Below, piece after piece: positions 17,050 to 25,865 of a DNA stretch of 64,000 nucleotides (the first letter of the stretch is position 1; each line of letters starts with the position of its first letter). Origin of the DNA: Leptospira venezuelensis (GTDB taxonomy: Bacteria; Spirochaetota; Leptospiria; Leptospirales; Leptospiraceae); assembly GCF_002150035.1 (NCBI RefSeq), contig NZ_NETS01000010.1:310001-374000 (forward strand), in the 5' to 3' direction. The notes below the pieces were generated by a model that was given only the letters and a program-made list of their open reading frames with translations, had not been told where the DNA came from and searched no databases. Position numbers and translations under genes: made by a program.

Positions 17050-19080
17050 TTATTTCAATTTATCGCCAGGGTTAGCACCTCTATGAGGCACAAAAAGGCT
17101 GAGACTCTCGCCTTCTCCCGAAGCCAAAAGCATAGCTTCTGAAACTCCGAACTTCATCTTTCTTGGTTTCAAGTTAGCGACTGCAACAATAGTCAATCCA
17201 AGAAGATCCTGAGGCTGATAAGAAGCTTTAATACCTGCAAAAACATTCTTAGTTCCAAGAGGACCCAGATCCAATTTTACTTGGACAAGTTTGTCGGCAC
17301 CTTCTACAGGACCTGCTTCTATAATTTTGCCAACTCTAAGATCTACTTTAGTTAGATCCTCGATAGAAATTTCTAAAACTCCTTCTGTTTTAGGAGCAGC
17401 AGCAATAGTTGCAGGTTGAGCGGATTTAGTTTCCAAAGTGTTTTCTTCTAACATGGTTTGAATCGATTTTTCCTCTACACGTTTGGTGATCATTTCATAA
17501 GCAGATACTTTTGTTTTTTCCAGATCGGAAGAAAGATCCGCGAACTCAGGCTTTTTGTTTAAGCCTAAAATTTTATAAACCTTCTCCCCTGATTTAGGAA
17601 GCACAGGATATAAATAAATAGAAAGAATTCTCGCAGCGTTTAATGCAACAGTTACGGTTTTACGAGCTGCCTCCGCATCCGATTTGATTTGGATCCAAGG
17701 AGCAAGATCGTTCACATACTTGTTCGCAATATCGCCCAAGCGAGAACATTCTTTCATTACTCTGGTGTAATTTCGGGTTTCATACCATTCTCGGATCTTA
17801 GATTCCGAACTTCTTAGTTCGTCCAGAACCTTCTTCCCTTCAGTATCCAGAGATCCCAAAGTTCTATCAAGTTTATCTAATATAGAAGTGGCAACCCTGG
17901 AAACCAGGTTCACGAAATTACCCACAAAATCAGAATTCACTTTGGCGGAATAATCATCGAAAGAAAGGTCAAGATCATCCATTCCTGGTCCGAGTTTTCC
18001 CGCTAAATAAAAGCGAAGATGTTCCGGATCTAAATGTTTGAGATAACCTTCGGCTTTAATAAAGGTATCCCTGGACTTGGACATCTTCTCACCGTTTACA
18101 GTGATAAAACCGTGAACATGGACTTGAGTAGGAGAACGATATCCGCCTCCTTCTAAAGTAGCGGGCCAGAATAAAGTATGAAAATATAATATATCTTTTC
18201 CGATAAAATGGGAAATCTCAGTCTTCTCATCTTTCCAGAAGGAATCGAATTTGTTACGATCCCCTTTAAAATAATTTAAAGTAGAAGCCATGTAGCCGAT
18301 AGGAGCATCCAGCCAGACATAAAAATATTTTTCTGTCTCACCTGGGATCTTAAAACCAAAATAAGGTCCGTCACGAGAAATATCCCAATCCTGAAGTCCT
18401 GCCTCGAACCATTCTTTCAGTTTTTTGCGAACACCTTCCGCAACATGTGAATCGTTTTCGACCCATTTGGAAAGATATTTCTCGAAATCTCCCAATTTGA
18501 AGAAAATATGTTTAGAATTTCGACTAACGGGAGGATTACCACATAAGGAACAATGAGAATCTTTTAGATCTTTAGGGGAATATGTAGCTCCACAATTCTC
18601 GCAGCTATCTCCATACTGATCCTGGGTTCCGCAATTCGGACAAGTTCCTTTAATAAAACGATCAGGAAGGAACATCTTATCAGTATCACAATAAGCCTGT
18701 TCAATCTCTCTTTCTGCGATATGACCTTTTCCTTTTAAAGAAAGATAAATTTCCTCGGAAAGGATTCGATTTTCTTCCGAGTTAGTGGTATAATAATTAT
18801 CGTATTCTACTAAAAAGCCGGAGAGATCCCGGTAATGTTCCGTTCTTACACGGTCTATCAATTCTTCTGGGGTGATCCCTTCTTTTCTTGCGGCAAGCAT
18901 GATGGGAGTGCCGTGCGTATCGTCCGCACAGAAAAAATAACACTCGTTGCCTAAAGATTTTTGATAACGAACATAAATATCAGTCTGGATCGCTTCCAAA
19001 ACATGGCCTAAATGGATAGGACCATTCGCGTAAGGCAAAGCGGAAGTAACGAGGATCTTTCGTTTTGATTCGGAACTCAC
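17050..19080 (-). CDS. metG: methionyl-tRNA synthetase
   Basis: This 676-aa class I synthetase charges tRNA-Met. The HIGH-type motif HLGH is at 23-26 and KMSKS at 332-336. Cysteines at 147, 150, 160, 163, 177 and 180 form the zinc-binding knuckles of the connective domain, as in the E. coli type. A Pro/Ala-rich linker near 560 leads to a C-terminal EMAP/Trbp111-like tRNA-binding domain (about 572-676, KVDLRVGKIIEA). It leads the metG-glnD-GH13 series and is divergent from the TerB-like gene. Confidence 0.97.
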   Translation of the reverse strand: MSSESKRKILVTSALPYANGPIHLGHVLEAIQTDIYVRYQKSLGNECYFFCADDTHGTPIMLAARKEGITPEELIDRVRTEHYRDLSGFLVEYDNYYTTNSEENRILSEEIYLSLKGKGHIAEREIEQAYCDTDKMFLPDRFIKGTCPNCGTQDQYGDSCENCGATYSPKDLKDSHCSLCGNPPVSRNSKHIFFKLGDFEKYLSKWVENDSHVAEGVRKKLKEWFEAGLQDWDISRDGPYFGFKIPGETEKYFYVWLDAPIGYMASTLNYFKGDRNKFDSFWKDEKTEISHFIGKDILYFHTLFWPATLEGGGYRSPTQVHVHGFITVNGEKMSKSRDTFIKAEGYLKHLDPEHLRFYLAGKLGPGMDDLDLSFDDYSAKVNSDFVGNFVNLVSRVATSILDKLDRTLGSLDTEGKKVLDELRSSESKIREWYETRNYTRVMKECSRLGDIANKYVNDLAPWIQIKSDAEAARKTVTVALNAARILSIYLYPVLPKSGEKVYKILGLNKKPEFADLSSDLEKTKVSAYEMITKRVEEKSIQTMLEENTLETKSAQPATIAAAPKTEGVLEISIEDLTKVDLRVGKIIEAGPVEGADKLVQVKLDLGPLGTKNVFAGIKASYQPQDLLGLTIVAVANLKPRKMKFGVSEAMLLASGEGESLSLFVPHRGANPGDKLK

Positions 19081-19196
19081 ATAGTCAAGTTGAGAAAAAT
19101 TCCCCCAAAATCAACATGGATTTTCATTGCAAAACCGCAGGTTGGGTTAAAATACATCGGAAAAACGGGAACACCCTTAAAGGGAAGGCATTAAAA

Positions 19197-19703
19197 ATGG
19201 AAAGGGTTTCATCCTTGGCTAGCAAAGTCCTACCAGGTCATGAGTTTTACGAAAAGTTTCAGAAAAGTCTGGATAGAGAAACTGAGATTTTTCAACTCAA
19301 GATGAATTACGCCAAGGTACTAGTCAGTCTTTGGTCTTATTCTTGTCATGCAGACGGAGTCTTTCATAGAAAAGAAGGAAATCTAGTCGGACAGATGGTA
19401 AAAGCTATGTTCGATAAAGATTGTATCTTCGATCATCACCAAGATCAAAAAGCTGAGATCATAGAAGAATTATCCGAAGTATTCGAATCTCCTCTACCAG
19501 TTAAAATGATCACTGACTTTGCGGAAGGTAATCCTGTCTTAGCAGTAAACTTCTATGAAGATGCTGTATGCATTGTGACCAGCGATGGCAAATTCACAGA
19601 TAGAGAAAAAGAATTTTTAGAAGATCTGGCGAAGGAGCTGGAAATTTCTTCGATGGATAAGAAAAACATAGATAATAAATATACGGACGGCGACGAAGAG
19701 TGA
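19197..19703 (+). CDS. TerB-like (tellurite resistance B-type) helical protein
   Basis: I place the start at the ATG at 19197, behind a GGGAAGG ribosome site. The open frame extends upstream to 19065 but would run into the metG promoter. The 168-aa product is mostly helical with two acidic segments, SYSCHADGVFHRKEG and VTSDGKFTDREKEFLEDLAKEL, matching the pattern of TerB-fold proteins that carry paired acidic (D.x.G.f...E) metal-binding loops. Function is unknown. Tellurite resistance should not be assumed. Confidence 0.7.
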   Translation: MERVSSLASKVLPGHEFYEKFQKSLDRETEIFQLKMNYAKVLVSLWSYSCHADGVFHRKEGNLVGQMVKAMFDKDCIFDHHQDQKAEIIEELSEVFESPLPVKMITDFAEGNPVLAVNFYEDAVCIVTSDGKFTDREKEFLEDLAKELEISSMDKKNIDNKYTDGDEE

Positions 19704-19725
19704 ACTTCTAGTCGCTTTCCTTCTC

Positions 19726-20664
19726 ATGCCTTTTCCGATCCTATTACTATTATTCGGCTATATAGGCCTGCAGTTCCTGCTTAGTGGGCCTTTCCTGCAA
19801 CTTCTAGTAAATATAATATCCTTTAGACTATTCAAGTTTCGTTGGCTAACCCCAGGAATTATACTTCCAGGTCTTTGGGTCTGGGCCAGACATTTTATAG
19901 TGTTCTTCCCAGGAGAACTAGGAACAGATATAATACATGCAAAAGGAAGTTTTGTACATTTTAGGATTTCATTCTCTAATCTATTTAAAGGAAAATTAAT
20001 ATTCAGAGGAGTAAACGTACGCTCCTTCCATATGGATTACACAAACAGAGTAGAATCCAGGAAGAAGATAGAATACCTCCCCAAAAGAGGAAGGATCCAA
20101 TTCAAATTGGAGAAGGTTTCCCATTCCAGCATAGACATAGAAGACAAAACCTTAACTCCAGTATTTAATATACAGATCAGAGACATCAAAATAGAAAACG
20201 GAGTCTTGGACGCAGGTTCTCCATTAGAAATTCTTTTTAGAAGCAGAATTGGTTCTTGTAGATTAGGCAGAGAAGGTTTACTCAGAACAGGAACACTCAA
20301 AGGTGGAGACAGAGGTTATCTTACATTAAGTGGAATTACTTGGGGGGAACTTGCCGGACTCGAAATTATTCCCCTACCGTTATTCAAAAAGCAAGTCCAC
20401 CTTACTTTAGAATTTAGACACATTGACGAGCATCATACAGACTTCGAAGGAACCCTATTGCATACCGGCTTAGGAGAAGAAGAAGAATCCGAAACTTATC
20501 CTTTCCGTTTCGGAGTAGACTGGAATGAATTTAATCTTCCTTTCGATCTGGCTCTCAGGAAATTGATTATGGAATTATTCCTTCAAACCAAATTAGAAGG
20601 TTTGATGGCGAGAACCTTGCAGACGATTGCTAAGGGGATCCGGTTGTTTTTAGGTAAGGATTAG
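19726..20664 (+). CDS. AsmA-like membrane-anchored protein
   Basis: This 312-aa protein has two hydrophobic segments in the first 65 residues and a long, beta-rich extracytoplasmic body without cysteines that could pair. Segments such as ISFSNLFKGKLIFRGVNVRSFHMD and IQIRDIKIENGVLD recall the repeating beta strands of AsmA/DUF748-type proteins, which help lipids cross or settle in the envelope. The similarity is by pattern only. It follows the TerB-like gene by 22 bases and precedes another exported protein by eight, suggesting a three-gene unit. Confidence 0.6.
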   Translation: MPFPILLLLFGYIGLQFLLSGPFLQLLVNIISFRLFKFRWLTPGIILPGLWVWARHFIVFFPGELGTDIIHAKGSFVHFRISFSNLFKGKLIFRGVNVRSFHMDYTNRVESRKKIEYLPKRGRIQFKLEKVSHSSIDIEDKTLTPVFNIQIRDIKIENGVLDAGSPLEILFRSRIGSCRLGREGLLRTGTLKGGDRGYLTLSGITWGELAGLEIIPLPLFKKQVHLTLEFRHIDEHHTDFEGTLLHTGLGEEEESETYPFRFGVDWNEFNLPFDLALRKLIMELFLQTKLEGLMARTLQTIAKGIRLFLGKD

Positions 20665-20672
20665 CTCATTTA

Positions 20673-21863
20673 ATGAATATAAAGAACTTATTCATAGTCG
20701 TCATAATAGTCCATATTTCAGCTCATTCCAACATACAAGCAGATACTGTTTATTTAAAATCCGAAGAAAAAATAGAAAACGTAAAAGCAAAGATTGGCCC
20801 TGAGTATCTAGAGCTAAGTTTAGAGAATGGAAAGACAATATTTTTACCCAAGGGAACCTGGAAGCTACTAAAAGTGCAACAAGTCCAATGGACTAAAAGA
20901 GTTCCTAACGTTTTAGAAGAGATCCAAGAGCGAAATCGTGTGGAACAATTATCTGAAAAAGGAAATATATTCACACCCAGAGCAGAAGAAGATAAAATTT
21001 CTCCGACATCTAACTTTTTCTTAGGATTGATCCCAGGATACTCAGGACTATATAGAACGGGAAATTATTGGGGAGCAGGAACATTTACAGTTTTAGAGGT
21101 AGCTGCTGCCGCAAATTTGATCTCTCTTTCTTCCAGAGAAGGTTTACATGGAGGCGCTTTCCAAGGAAACACTTATGCTACCGGCTCTTCTCAAAATGCG
21201 CAAGATACAATATTAGGGGAGGCTATTTTAGGACTTTTACTTTTAACTGATGGAGTTACTTCCAGTATAATGGCTTCGTCTTGGAATGAAGGAACTTATT
21301 CGGGAGAACCAATAAGATTCAGCCCAAAAAAGACAAGTTGGTATTCGAGAGCATCTCGCTGTTTAGTATTTCCGGGTTGGGGACAAATCTATGCTGAAGA
21401 ATCTTATAAAGGAATAACATTTCTTACCCTAGGAGTTTCTTTGCTCGCTGCAGGAATTTACCAGGATGATCAAATCAGAACAGAAAGAAGAGATTATCAG
21501 TTGGATAAAAATAGAGTGGAAAGTAGATATATAACGGGAACACTTAATGCCAATTCGTATCCCTATATTCCATTCAGATTAGATGAGCCTCAATTTTTGT
21601 ATAATATTATGAAAGCAGATCATTCTAAAGAAAATTTGGACGATGCTAAGATAGAAAGAGGAAACATCTGGGGAGCATTAGCTGCACTCTGGGCAGTCAG
21701 TTTATTAGATGCTATTTTCTTTTCTGGTGATAACGATAAACTTTCATCCAAAGTTCATTTTAATTTTAGAATAAAACCAAATAGCCAAGTTTATGAGACT
21801 CGAGCGATGGGAATATCCGCTTCTAATACTGAATATTTTGCAGAACTAAAATATAATTTTTAA
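20673..21863 (+). CDS. exported DUF5683-like protein
   Basis: This 396-aa protein has a signal peptide (about residues 1-23, ending SNIQA-DT). Two hydrophobic regions follow: LGLIPGYSGLYRTGNYWGAG with a downstream hydrophobic run, and a later copy, CLVFPGWGQIYAEESYKG, with its own run. The paired 'PG.G..Y....Y.G' motifs are typical of DUF5683-like membrane-associated proteins of spirochaetes and Bacteroidetes, and suggest an internal duplication. The C-terminus ends in alternating residues and an aromatic-X-Phe tail (LKYNF), which could be an outer-membrane insertion signal. Function is unknown. Confidence 0.65.
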   Translation: MNIKNLFIVVIIVHISAHSNIQADTVYLKSEEKIENVKAKIGPEYLELSLENGKTIFLPKGTWKLLKVQQVQWTKRVPNVLEEIQERNRVEQLSEKGNIFTPRAEEDKISPTSNFFLGLIPGYSGLYRTGNYWGAGTFTVLEVAAAANLISLSSREGLHGGAFQGNTYATGSSQNAQDTILGEAILGLLLLTDGVTSSIMASSWNEGTYSGEPIRFSPKKTSWYSRASRCLVFPGWGQIYAEESYKGITFLTLGVSLLAAGIYQDDQIRTERRDYQLDKNRVESRYITGTLNANSYPYIPFRLDEPQFLYNIMKADHSKENLDDAKIERGNIWGALAALWAVSLLDAIFFSGDNDKLSSKVHFNFRIKPNSQVYETRAMGISASNTEYFAELKYNF

Positions 21864-21883
21864 AAAGAAGCTCAGTTAGAAGC

Positions 21884-22114
21884 TTATCTAACCTTCTGCC
21901 CCATTCCTTCTACGATCCCGTTCAATTTAATCAAACCAGAGATCATATCTTTCATAGCGGAACGGAATGCTTTCTTCTGTTCTTCATCCACTCTTTGGGA
22001 AGCTACATCTGCTTTCATGGATTCCAAAGTATCACTAACCAAAGCAAGAATACCGTAGATTGGCTCGTCTTTGTTGGTAGAATTAATGATGAATTCAATA
22101 TTATTCTTATACAT
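21884..22114 (-). CDS. small helical protein of unknown function
   Basis: This 76-aa protein is soluble and predicted helical, with an acidic/basic amphipathic middle (SQRVDEEQKKAFRSAMKDM). It has no signal peptide or recognised motif. It is transcribed towards the convergent DUF5683-like gene and lies upstream of nothing obvious. It is downstream of eutC on the same strand, 86 bases away, and may belong to the same transcript. Confidence 0.6.
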   Translation of the reverse strand: MYKNNIEFIINSTNKDEPIYGILALVSDTLESMKADVASQRVDEEQKKAFRSAMKDMISGLIKLNGIVEGMGQKVR

Positions 22115-22200
22115 CTTTTCCCTTTTCGCCTATCGAGAAGGATATAAATCCTCCAAGACTTAGTTCATTGCATAAAATCTATTCCTTTGAGGATAAGGAT

Positions 22201-22983
22201 TCAAGCCGAATTTGTAATATTCGAAAGATTTATCGAATTTTCTAAAAAGTCCGGAGTCATTTCATCTTTTAGATCCACGCCAGAAATACCCCGTTTGAGA
22301 GATTCAGAAAGTAAATAAGCGGTTTTTAAGGATGCCTTATGGAAATCTAAGCCATCTGGACGTATATTCGAGATACAATTTCGGCTCTCATCTGTTTTGC
22401 CTAACTTAGGATCAAAGGTAAGATACATCCCTAAACTATCTGCAGATGTAAGTCCTGGCCGCTCTCCTATGAGCAATACAACTGCCTTTGCTCCTAAAAT
22501 TTCGCCCACCTCATCTCCGATTGCAACCCTTCCTAACTTTCCTAAAACGAAAGGTGCAATCTTATATTTTTGTTCGGATAAGATAGGAACCAAAACTTTT
22601 AAGAATGGTACCAAATTAGAATCGATCGCCTTTGCAGAAAGTCCGTCTACTCCGATTAATACAAGATCATACTTTCCTTTTTTAGATTCCAATCTAGACC
22701 GAGAAGGTTCCGAGATCCGACGGCCCAAATCTGGTCTCAGTAAATATTCTTCTCTGCTTTTTGCCAAACTTTCTACTCCAACAATTTCTATCCCTAATCG
22801 TTGGAAAATTTTTTCGAGTCCGGTATTAAGCGTATCAAAATCAGGCTCTACTAAGACTGCATCTCTTGCTCTTGCATGGTCTAATCTAAATTTTAATAAT
22901 TCTGAAGTGGGGATGGAGCCTCCAGATCTTCCAATACCTATCCTGGCAGAAGTTAAACTTTTCCAAAACTCTTTTGGATTCAT
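22201..22983 (-). CDS. eutC: ethanolamine ammonia-lyase small subunit EutC
   Basis: This 260-aa protein is the light subunit of the adenosylcobalamin-dependent ethanolamine ammonia-lyase, which converts ethanolamine to acetaldehyde and ammonia. Supporting segments are RIGIGRSGGSIPTSELLKFRLDHARARDAV near the N-terminus, the conserved signature of EutC, and VVLLIGERPGLTSADSLGMYLTFDP. The ATG overlaps the eutB stop by four bases, so the two subunits are translationally coupled. No eutA reactivase gene is next to it. Confidence 0.95.
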   Translation of the reverse strand: MNPKEFWKSLTSARIGIGRSGGSIPTSELLKFRLDHARARDAVLVEPDFDTLNTGLEKIFQRLGIEIVGVESLAKSREEYLLRPDLGRRISEPSRSRLESKKGKYDLVLIGVDGLSAKAIDSNLVPFLKVLVPILSEQKYKIAPFVLGKLGRVAIGDEVGEILGAKAVVLLIGERPGLTSADSLGMYLTFDPKLGKTDESRNCISNIRPDGLDFHKASLKTAYLLSESLKRGISGVDLKDEMTPDFLENSINLSNITNSA

Positions 22984-24374
22984 CTGGCCTTTTCCTCTAA
23001 AATTTCTTCGAGTAAAGCTCTGTTCTGATTTTCTTTAGGTAGAAATTGTTTTGTAGATTCGAATAATCCTCTTTCCAAAAGCCAGCTCTCGAATTCGGGC
23101 GCGGGTCTTAGTCCAAAAATTTGACGCAGATATAATGCATCATGGAAAGATGTACTTTGGTAGGACAGCATCACATCATCTGCACCAGGAACTCCCATTA
23201 TATAATTACATCCTGCAGCTCCAAGCAATGTAAGCAATGTATCCATATCATCCTGATCTGCATCCGCATGATTTGTATAACATACATCAACGCCCATAGG
23301 AAGACCCAAAAGTTTTCCACAAAAATGATCTTCCAATCCCGCTCTCAATATTTGTTTTCCATTATATAGATATTCGGGTCCAATAAAACCAACCACTGTA
23401 TTCACAAGTAGCGGATCGAATTTTTTTGCCACTGCATAAGCTCTTGCTTCCAAAGTTTGTTGATCCACTCCGTAATGAGCTCCTGCAGACAATCCACTGC
23501 CTTGCCCCGTTTCGAAATACATTACATTATTTCCGACAGTTCCCCTTTTTAACTCCAAAGCCATCTGTCTGGATTCTTCTAAAATACTTAAGTTCACACC
23601 GAAACTTTTATTCAAAGCCTCACTCCCACCGATGGATTGAAATACTAAATCTAGTGGAGCACCTTCTTCCATTGCTTTCATAGAAGTTGTTACATGGCAA
23701 AGTATACAAGATTGAGTGGGAATAGAATATTTTTGGATGATAGAATCCAACATCTGAAGAAGTGCAATTACTGTAGGAACATTATCCGTCGCGGGATTAA
23801 TCCCTATTACTGCATCCCCACTTCCCAATAGAAGTCCATCCAATATACTGGCCGCAATTCCTTTAGGGTCATCTGTAGGATGATTTGGCTGCAAGCGTGC
23901 AGACAATCGACCCGGAAGTCCGATCGTGTTCCGGAACTTGGTCACCACAGGAGATTTTTTAGAAACCAAGATTAGATCCTGGTTGGACATTAATTTAGAA
24001 ACAGCAGCAGCCATTTCAGGAGTAAGCCCGTCCCGTATCTCTGAGATCAGTTCCGAGTCGGTATCTTCCCTTAAAAGAAAGTCGCGAAATTCTCCTACGG
24101 TGAAGGAGGAAATTTTAGAAAATGCAGACCTGTTATGAGAATCGAAAATCAATCGAGTGACCTCGTCTTTTTCTCCGGGGATCAATTCTATATTCAAAAA
24201 TTCTGATAGATGTAGATCTGCCAAAGCCATTTGGGCAGCCACTCTTTCTTCCTGAGTAGAAGCAGCAATCCCAGCTAACTGATCTCCAGAGCGAAGCGGA
24301 CTCGCCTTTGCCATCAAAGTTTTTAAGTCAGGAAATACATAGGACTTCCTACCAAGAACGGTTTTATAACCCAT
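22980..24374 (-). CDS. eutB: ethanolamine ammonia-lyase large subunit EutB
   Basis: This 464-aa protein is the catalytic TIM-barrel subunit of ethanolamine ammonia-lyase. The sequence is of normal length and carries family blocks such as GLPGRLSARLQPNHPTDD, GDAVIGINPATDNV, YFETGQGSGLSAGAHYGVDQQT and YTNHADADQDDMD, which line the substrate and cobalamin site. An AGGGA ribosome site precedes the ATG. It is downstream of a permease and upstream of eutC. The lack of shell-protein, eutA and aldehyde-dehydrogenase genes nearby points to a simple cytosolic pathway. Confidence 0.96.
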   Translation of the reverse strand: MGYKTVLGRKSYVFPDLKTLMAKASPLRSGDQLAGIAASTQEERVAAQMALADLHLSEFLNIELIPGEKDEVTRLIFDSHNRSAFSKISSFTVGEFRDFLLREDTDSELISEIRDGLTPEMAAAVSKLMSNQDLILVSKKSPVVTKFRNTIGLPGRLSARLQPNHPTDDPKGIAASILDGLLLGSGDAVIGINPATDNVPTVIALLQMLDSIIQKYSIPTQSCILCHVTTSMKAMEEGAPLDLVFQSIGGSEALNKSFGVNLSILEESRQMALELKRGTVGNNVMYFETGQGSGLSAGAHYGVDQQTLEARAYAVAKKFDPLLVNTVVGFIGPEYLYNGKQILRAGLEDHFCGKLLGLPMGVDVCYTNHADADQDDMDTLLTLLGAAGCNYIMGVPGADDVMLSYQSTSFHDALYLRQIFGLRPAPEFESWLLERGLFESTKQFLPKENQNRALLEEILEEKAR

Positions 24375-24458
24375 ATTGATTCCCTATAAATCTCATTCAG
24401 GATCTTTGATCCGACTAACTCTAATTCCGAAAAATGCCAAATCAAGAAAATTGCCTTT

Positions 24459-25769
24459 CTATTTTGCAAAAATAGAAGTCCTGGCCCAGACCAATCCGCT
24501 TCCTAGGATCAAAACGAATATCCCGAATAAAATTGGATGTTGCCAAGCGCAAACTCCTAAAACGATTGCAGATAGTACAAGAGCGATGGACGGCAGAATT
24601 CTCCCACCTGGAACCAAAAACGGCCTTTCTCGATCTGGCTGTTTTTTTCGAAGCACGAAAAAACTGATCATAGAACAAAAGTATAAAAGCAAAGCTCCGA
24701 ATGCGGATAATGTGATCAGCTCTGACGTTTTTCCTGTGCATAATGCTGCAATCCCGAATGCGGTATTTGCAATCAATGCATTAGCAGGAGTTTTAAACTT
24801 TGGATGGATCTTGCCGAAAAATTTAGGAAGAAAGTTCGCTCTTCCAAATTCAAAACTGGCTCTTCCCCCTGCTAAAATAATTCCATGAAAAGAAGCGATC
24901 AGCCCGAATAATCCTATGGTGATCAAAAGATGGAATGCCCAGCCGCTTTCTCCATATAATTTTCGTAATGCAAGAGGCAAAGGATAATCAGAAGCAGAGG
25001 CACCAGGTTCCGGATACACGATCATCTCCCATCCGCCTACTCCAATGGAGGAAAAAAATACGAGCACACAAAGTAAGACTAAGGTAGCTAATGCAGATCC
25101 GAATCCAATCAGTATATTCTTTTGGGGATCTTTAGTTTCTTCTGCGACATTTGCAACTCCTTCTATCGCCAGAAAAAACCAAACAGCAAATGGTAAGGAA
25201 GATAGGGCGCCGGTCCAACCATTAGGCAATGGATTAGAGGAAAACTTCTCCCAAGAAAAACTAGGAAGCGTAAGTCCTGAAAACAAAAGTAATTCAAAAA
25301 CTGCTAATATAGTAATTCCGAACTCGAATGAAGCTGCAAATTTTACTCCCAATATATTCAAACTTGTAAAGAGCAAGTAGGCAACTATTGCGATCCAAAT
25401 CGGATCAACTCCTGGCAAGAACAGGGAGAAGTAGGCTCCAATTGCTGCGGCAATTGCAGGAGGTGCAAATAAAAATTCTATTAACTGAGCTGTGCCAACG
25501 ATGTATGCCCAGGCATTTCCAAGAGCTTCTCTACCATAGTCGAACGCTCCTCCCGCTTTGGGGATCATACATGCGAGTTCCGTATAGCTAAAAGAAAAAC
25601 AAACATATAGCAGAATGATCAGTAAGGTGGCAATTCCCAAACCCAAGGTTCCACCCACTGGTAGACCCAGGTTCCAACCGAAATACATGCCTGAAATTAC
25701 GTATCCGACTCCTAAACCCCAGAGTAACCAAGGTCCCAGGGTTCGACTGAATTCTTCTTTTGATTCCAT
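24459..25769 (-). CDS. APC-family permease, probable ethanolamine permease
   Basis: This 436-aa protein has about 12 membrane segments and belongs to the amino acid-polyamine-organocation superfamily. The N-terminus LGVGYVISGMYFGWNLGLPVGG and MIPKAGGAFDYGREALG match the ethanolamine permease branch (Eat type). It lies 84 bases upstream of eutB on the same strand, and the substrate assignment rests mostly on this. The gene is divergent from ilvD, with a 96-base shared promoter region. No cobalamin riboswitch is evident in that region. Confidence 0.83.
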   Translation of the reverse strand: MESKEEFSRTLGPWLLWGLGVGYVISGMYFGWNLGLPVGGTLGLGIATLLIILLYVCFSFSYTELACMIPKAGGAFDYGREALGNAWAYIVGTAQLIEFLFAPPAIAAAIGAYFSLFLPGVDPIWIAIVAYLLFTSLNILGVKFAASFEFGITILAVFELLLFSGLTLPSFSWEKFSSNPLPNGWTGALSSLPFAVWFFLAIEGVANVAEETKDPQKNILIGFGSALATLVLLCVLVFFSSIGVGGWEMIVYPEPGASASDYPLPLALRKLYGESGWAFHLLITIGLFGLIASFHGIILAGGRASFEFGRANFLPKFFGKIHPKFKTPANALIANTAFGIAALCTGKTSELITLSAFGALLLYFCSMISFFVLRKKQPDRERPFLVPGGRILPSIALVLSAIVLGVCAWQHPILFGIFVLILGSGLVWARTSIFAK

Positions 25770-25865
25770 CTCTGGACTTAAATAGCAAAAAGTGTACCCA
25801 TTCCAAGTTCGTTTCTTCTCTAGGAAAAAACTCGACGTCTAAACTTATACCAGGGAGCATTCAAT

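Noticed and set aside
19065..19196. Upstream extension of the TerB-like gene
   Set aside because: It overlaps the metG start region and lacks a ribosome site. The ATG at 19197 has one.
22397..23038. Long plus-strand open frame opposite eutC/eutB
   Set aside because: It is antisense to two clear genes with family motifs, and its composition is Ser/Pro/Lys-rich without a domain or ribosome site.
25770..25865. Cobalamin riboswitch before the ethanolamine permease/eutBC unit
   Set aside because: I saw no B12-box-like or long structured leader in the 96 bases upstream of the permease.
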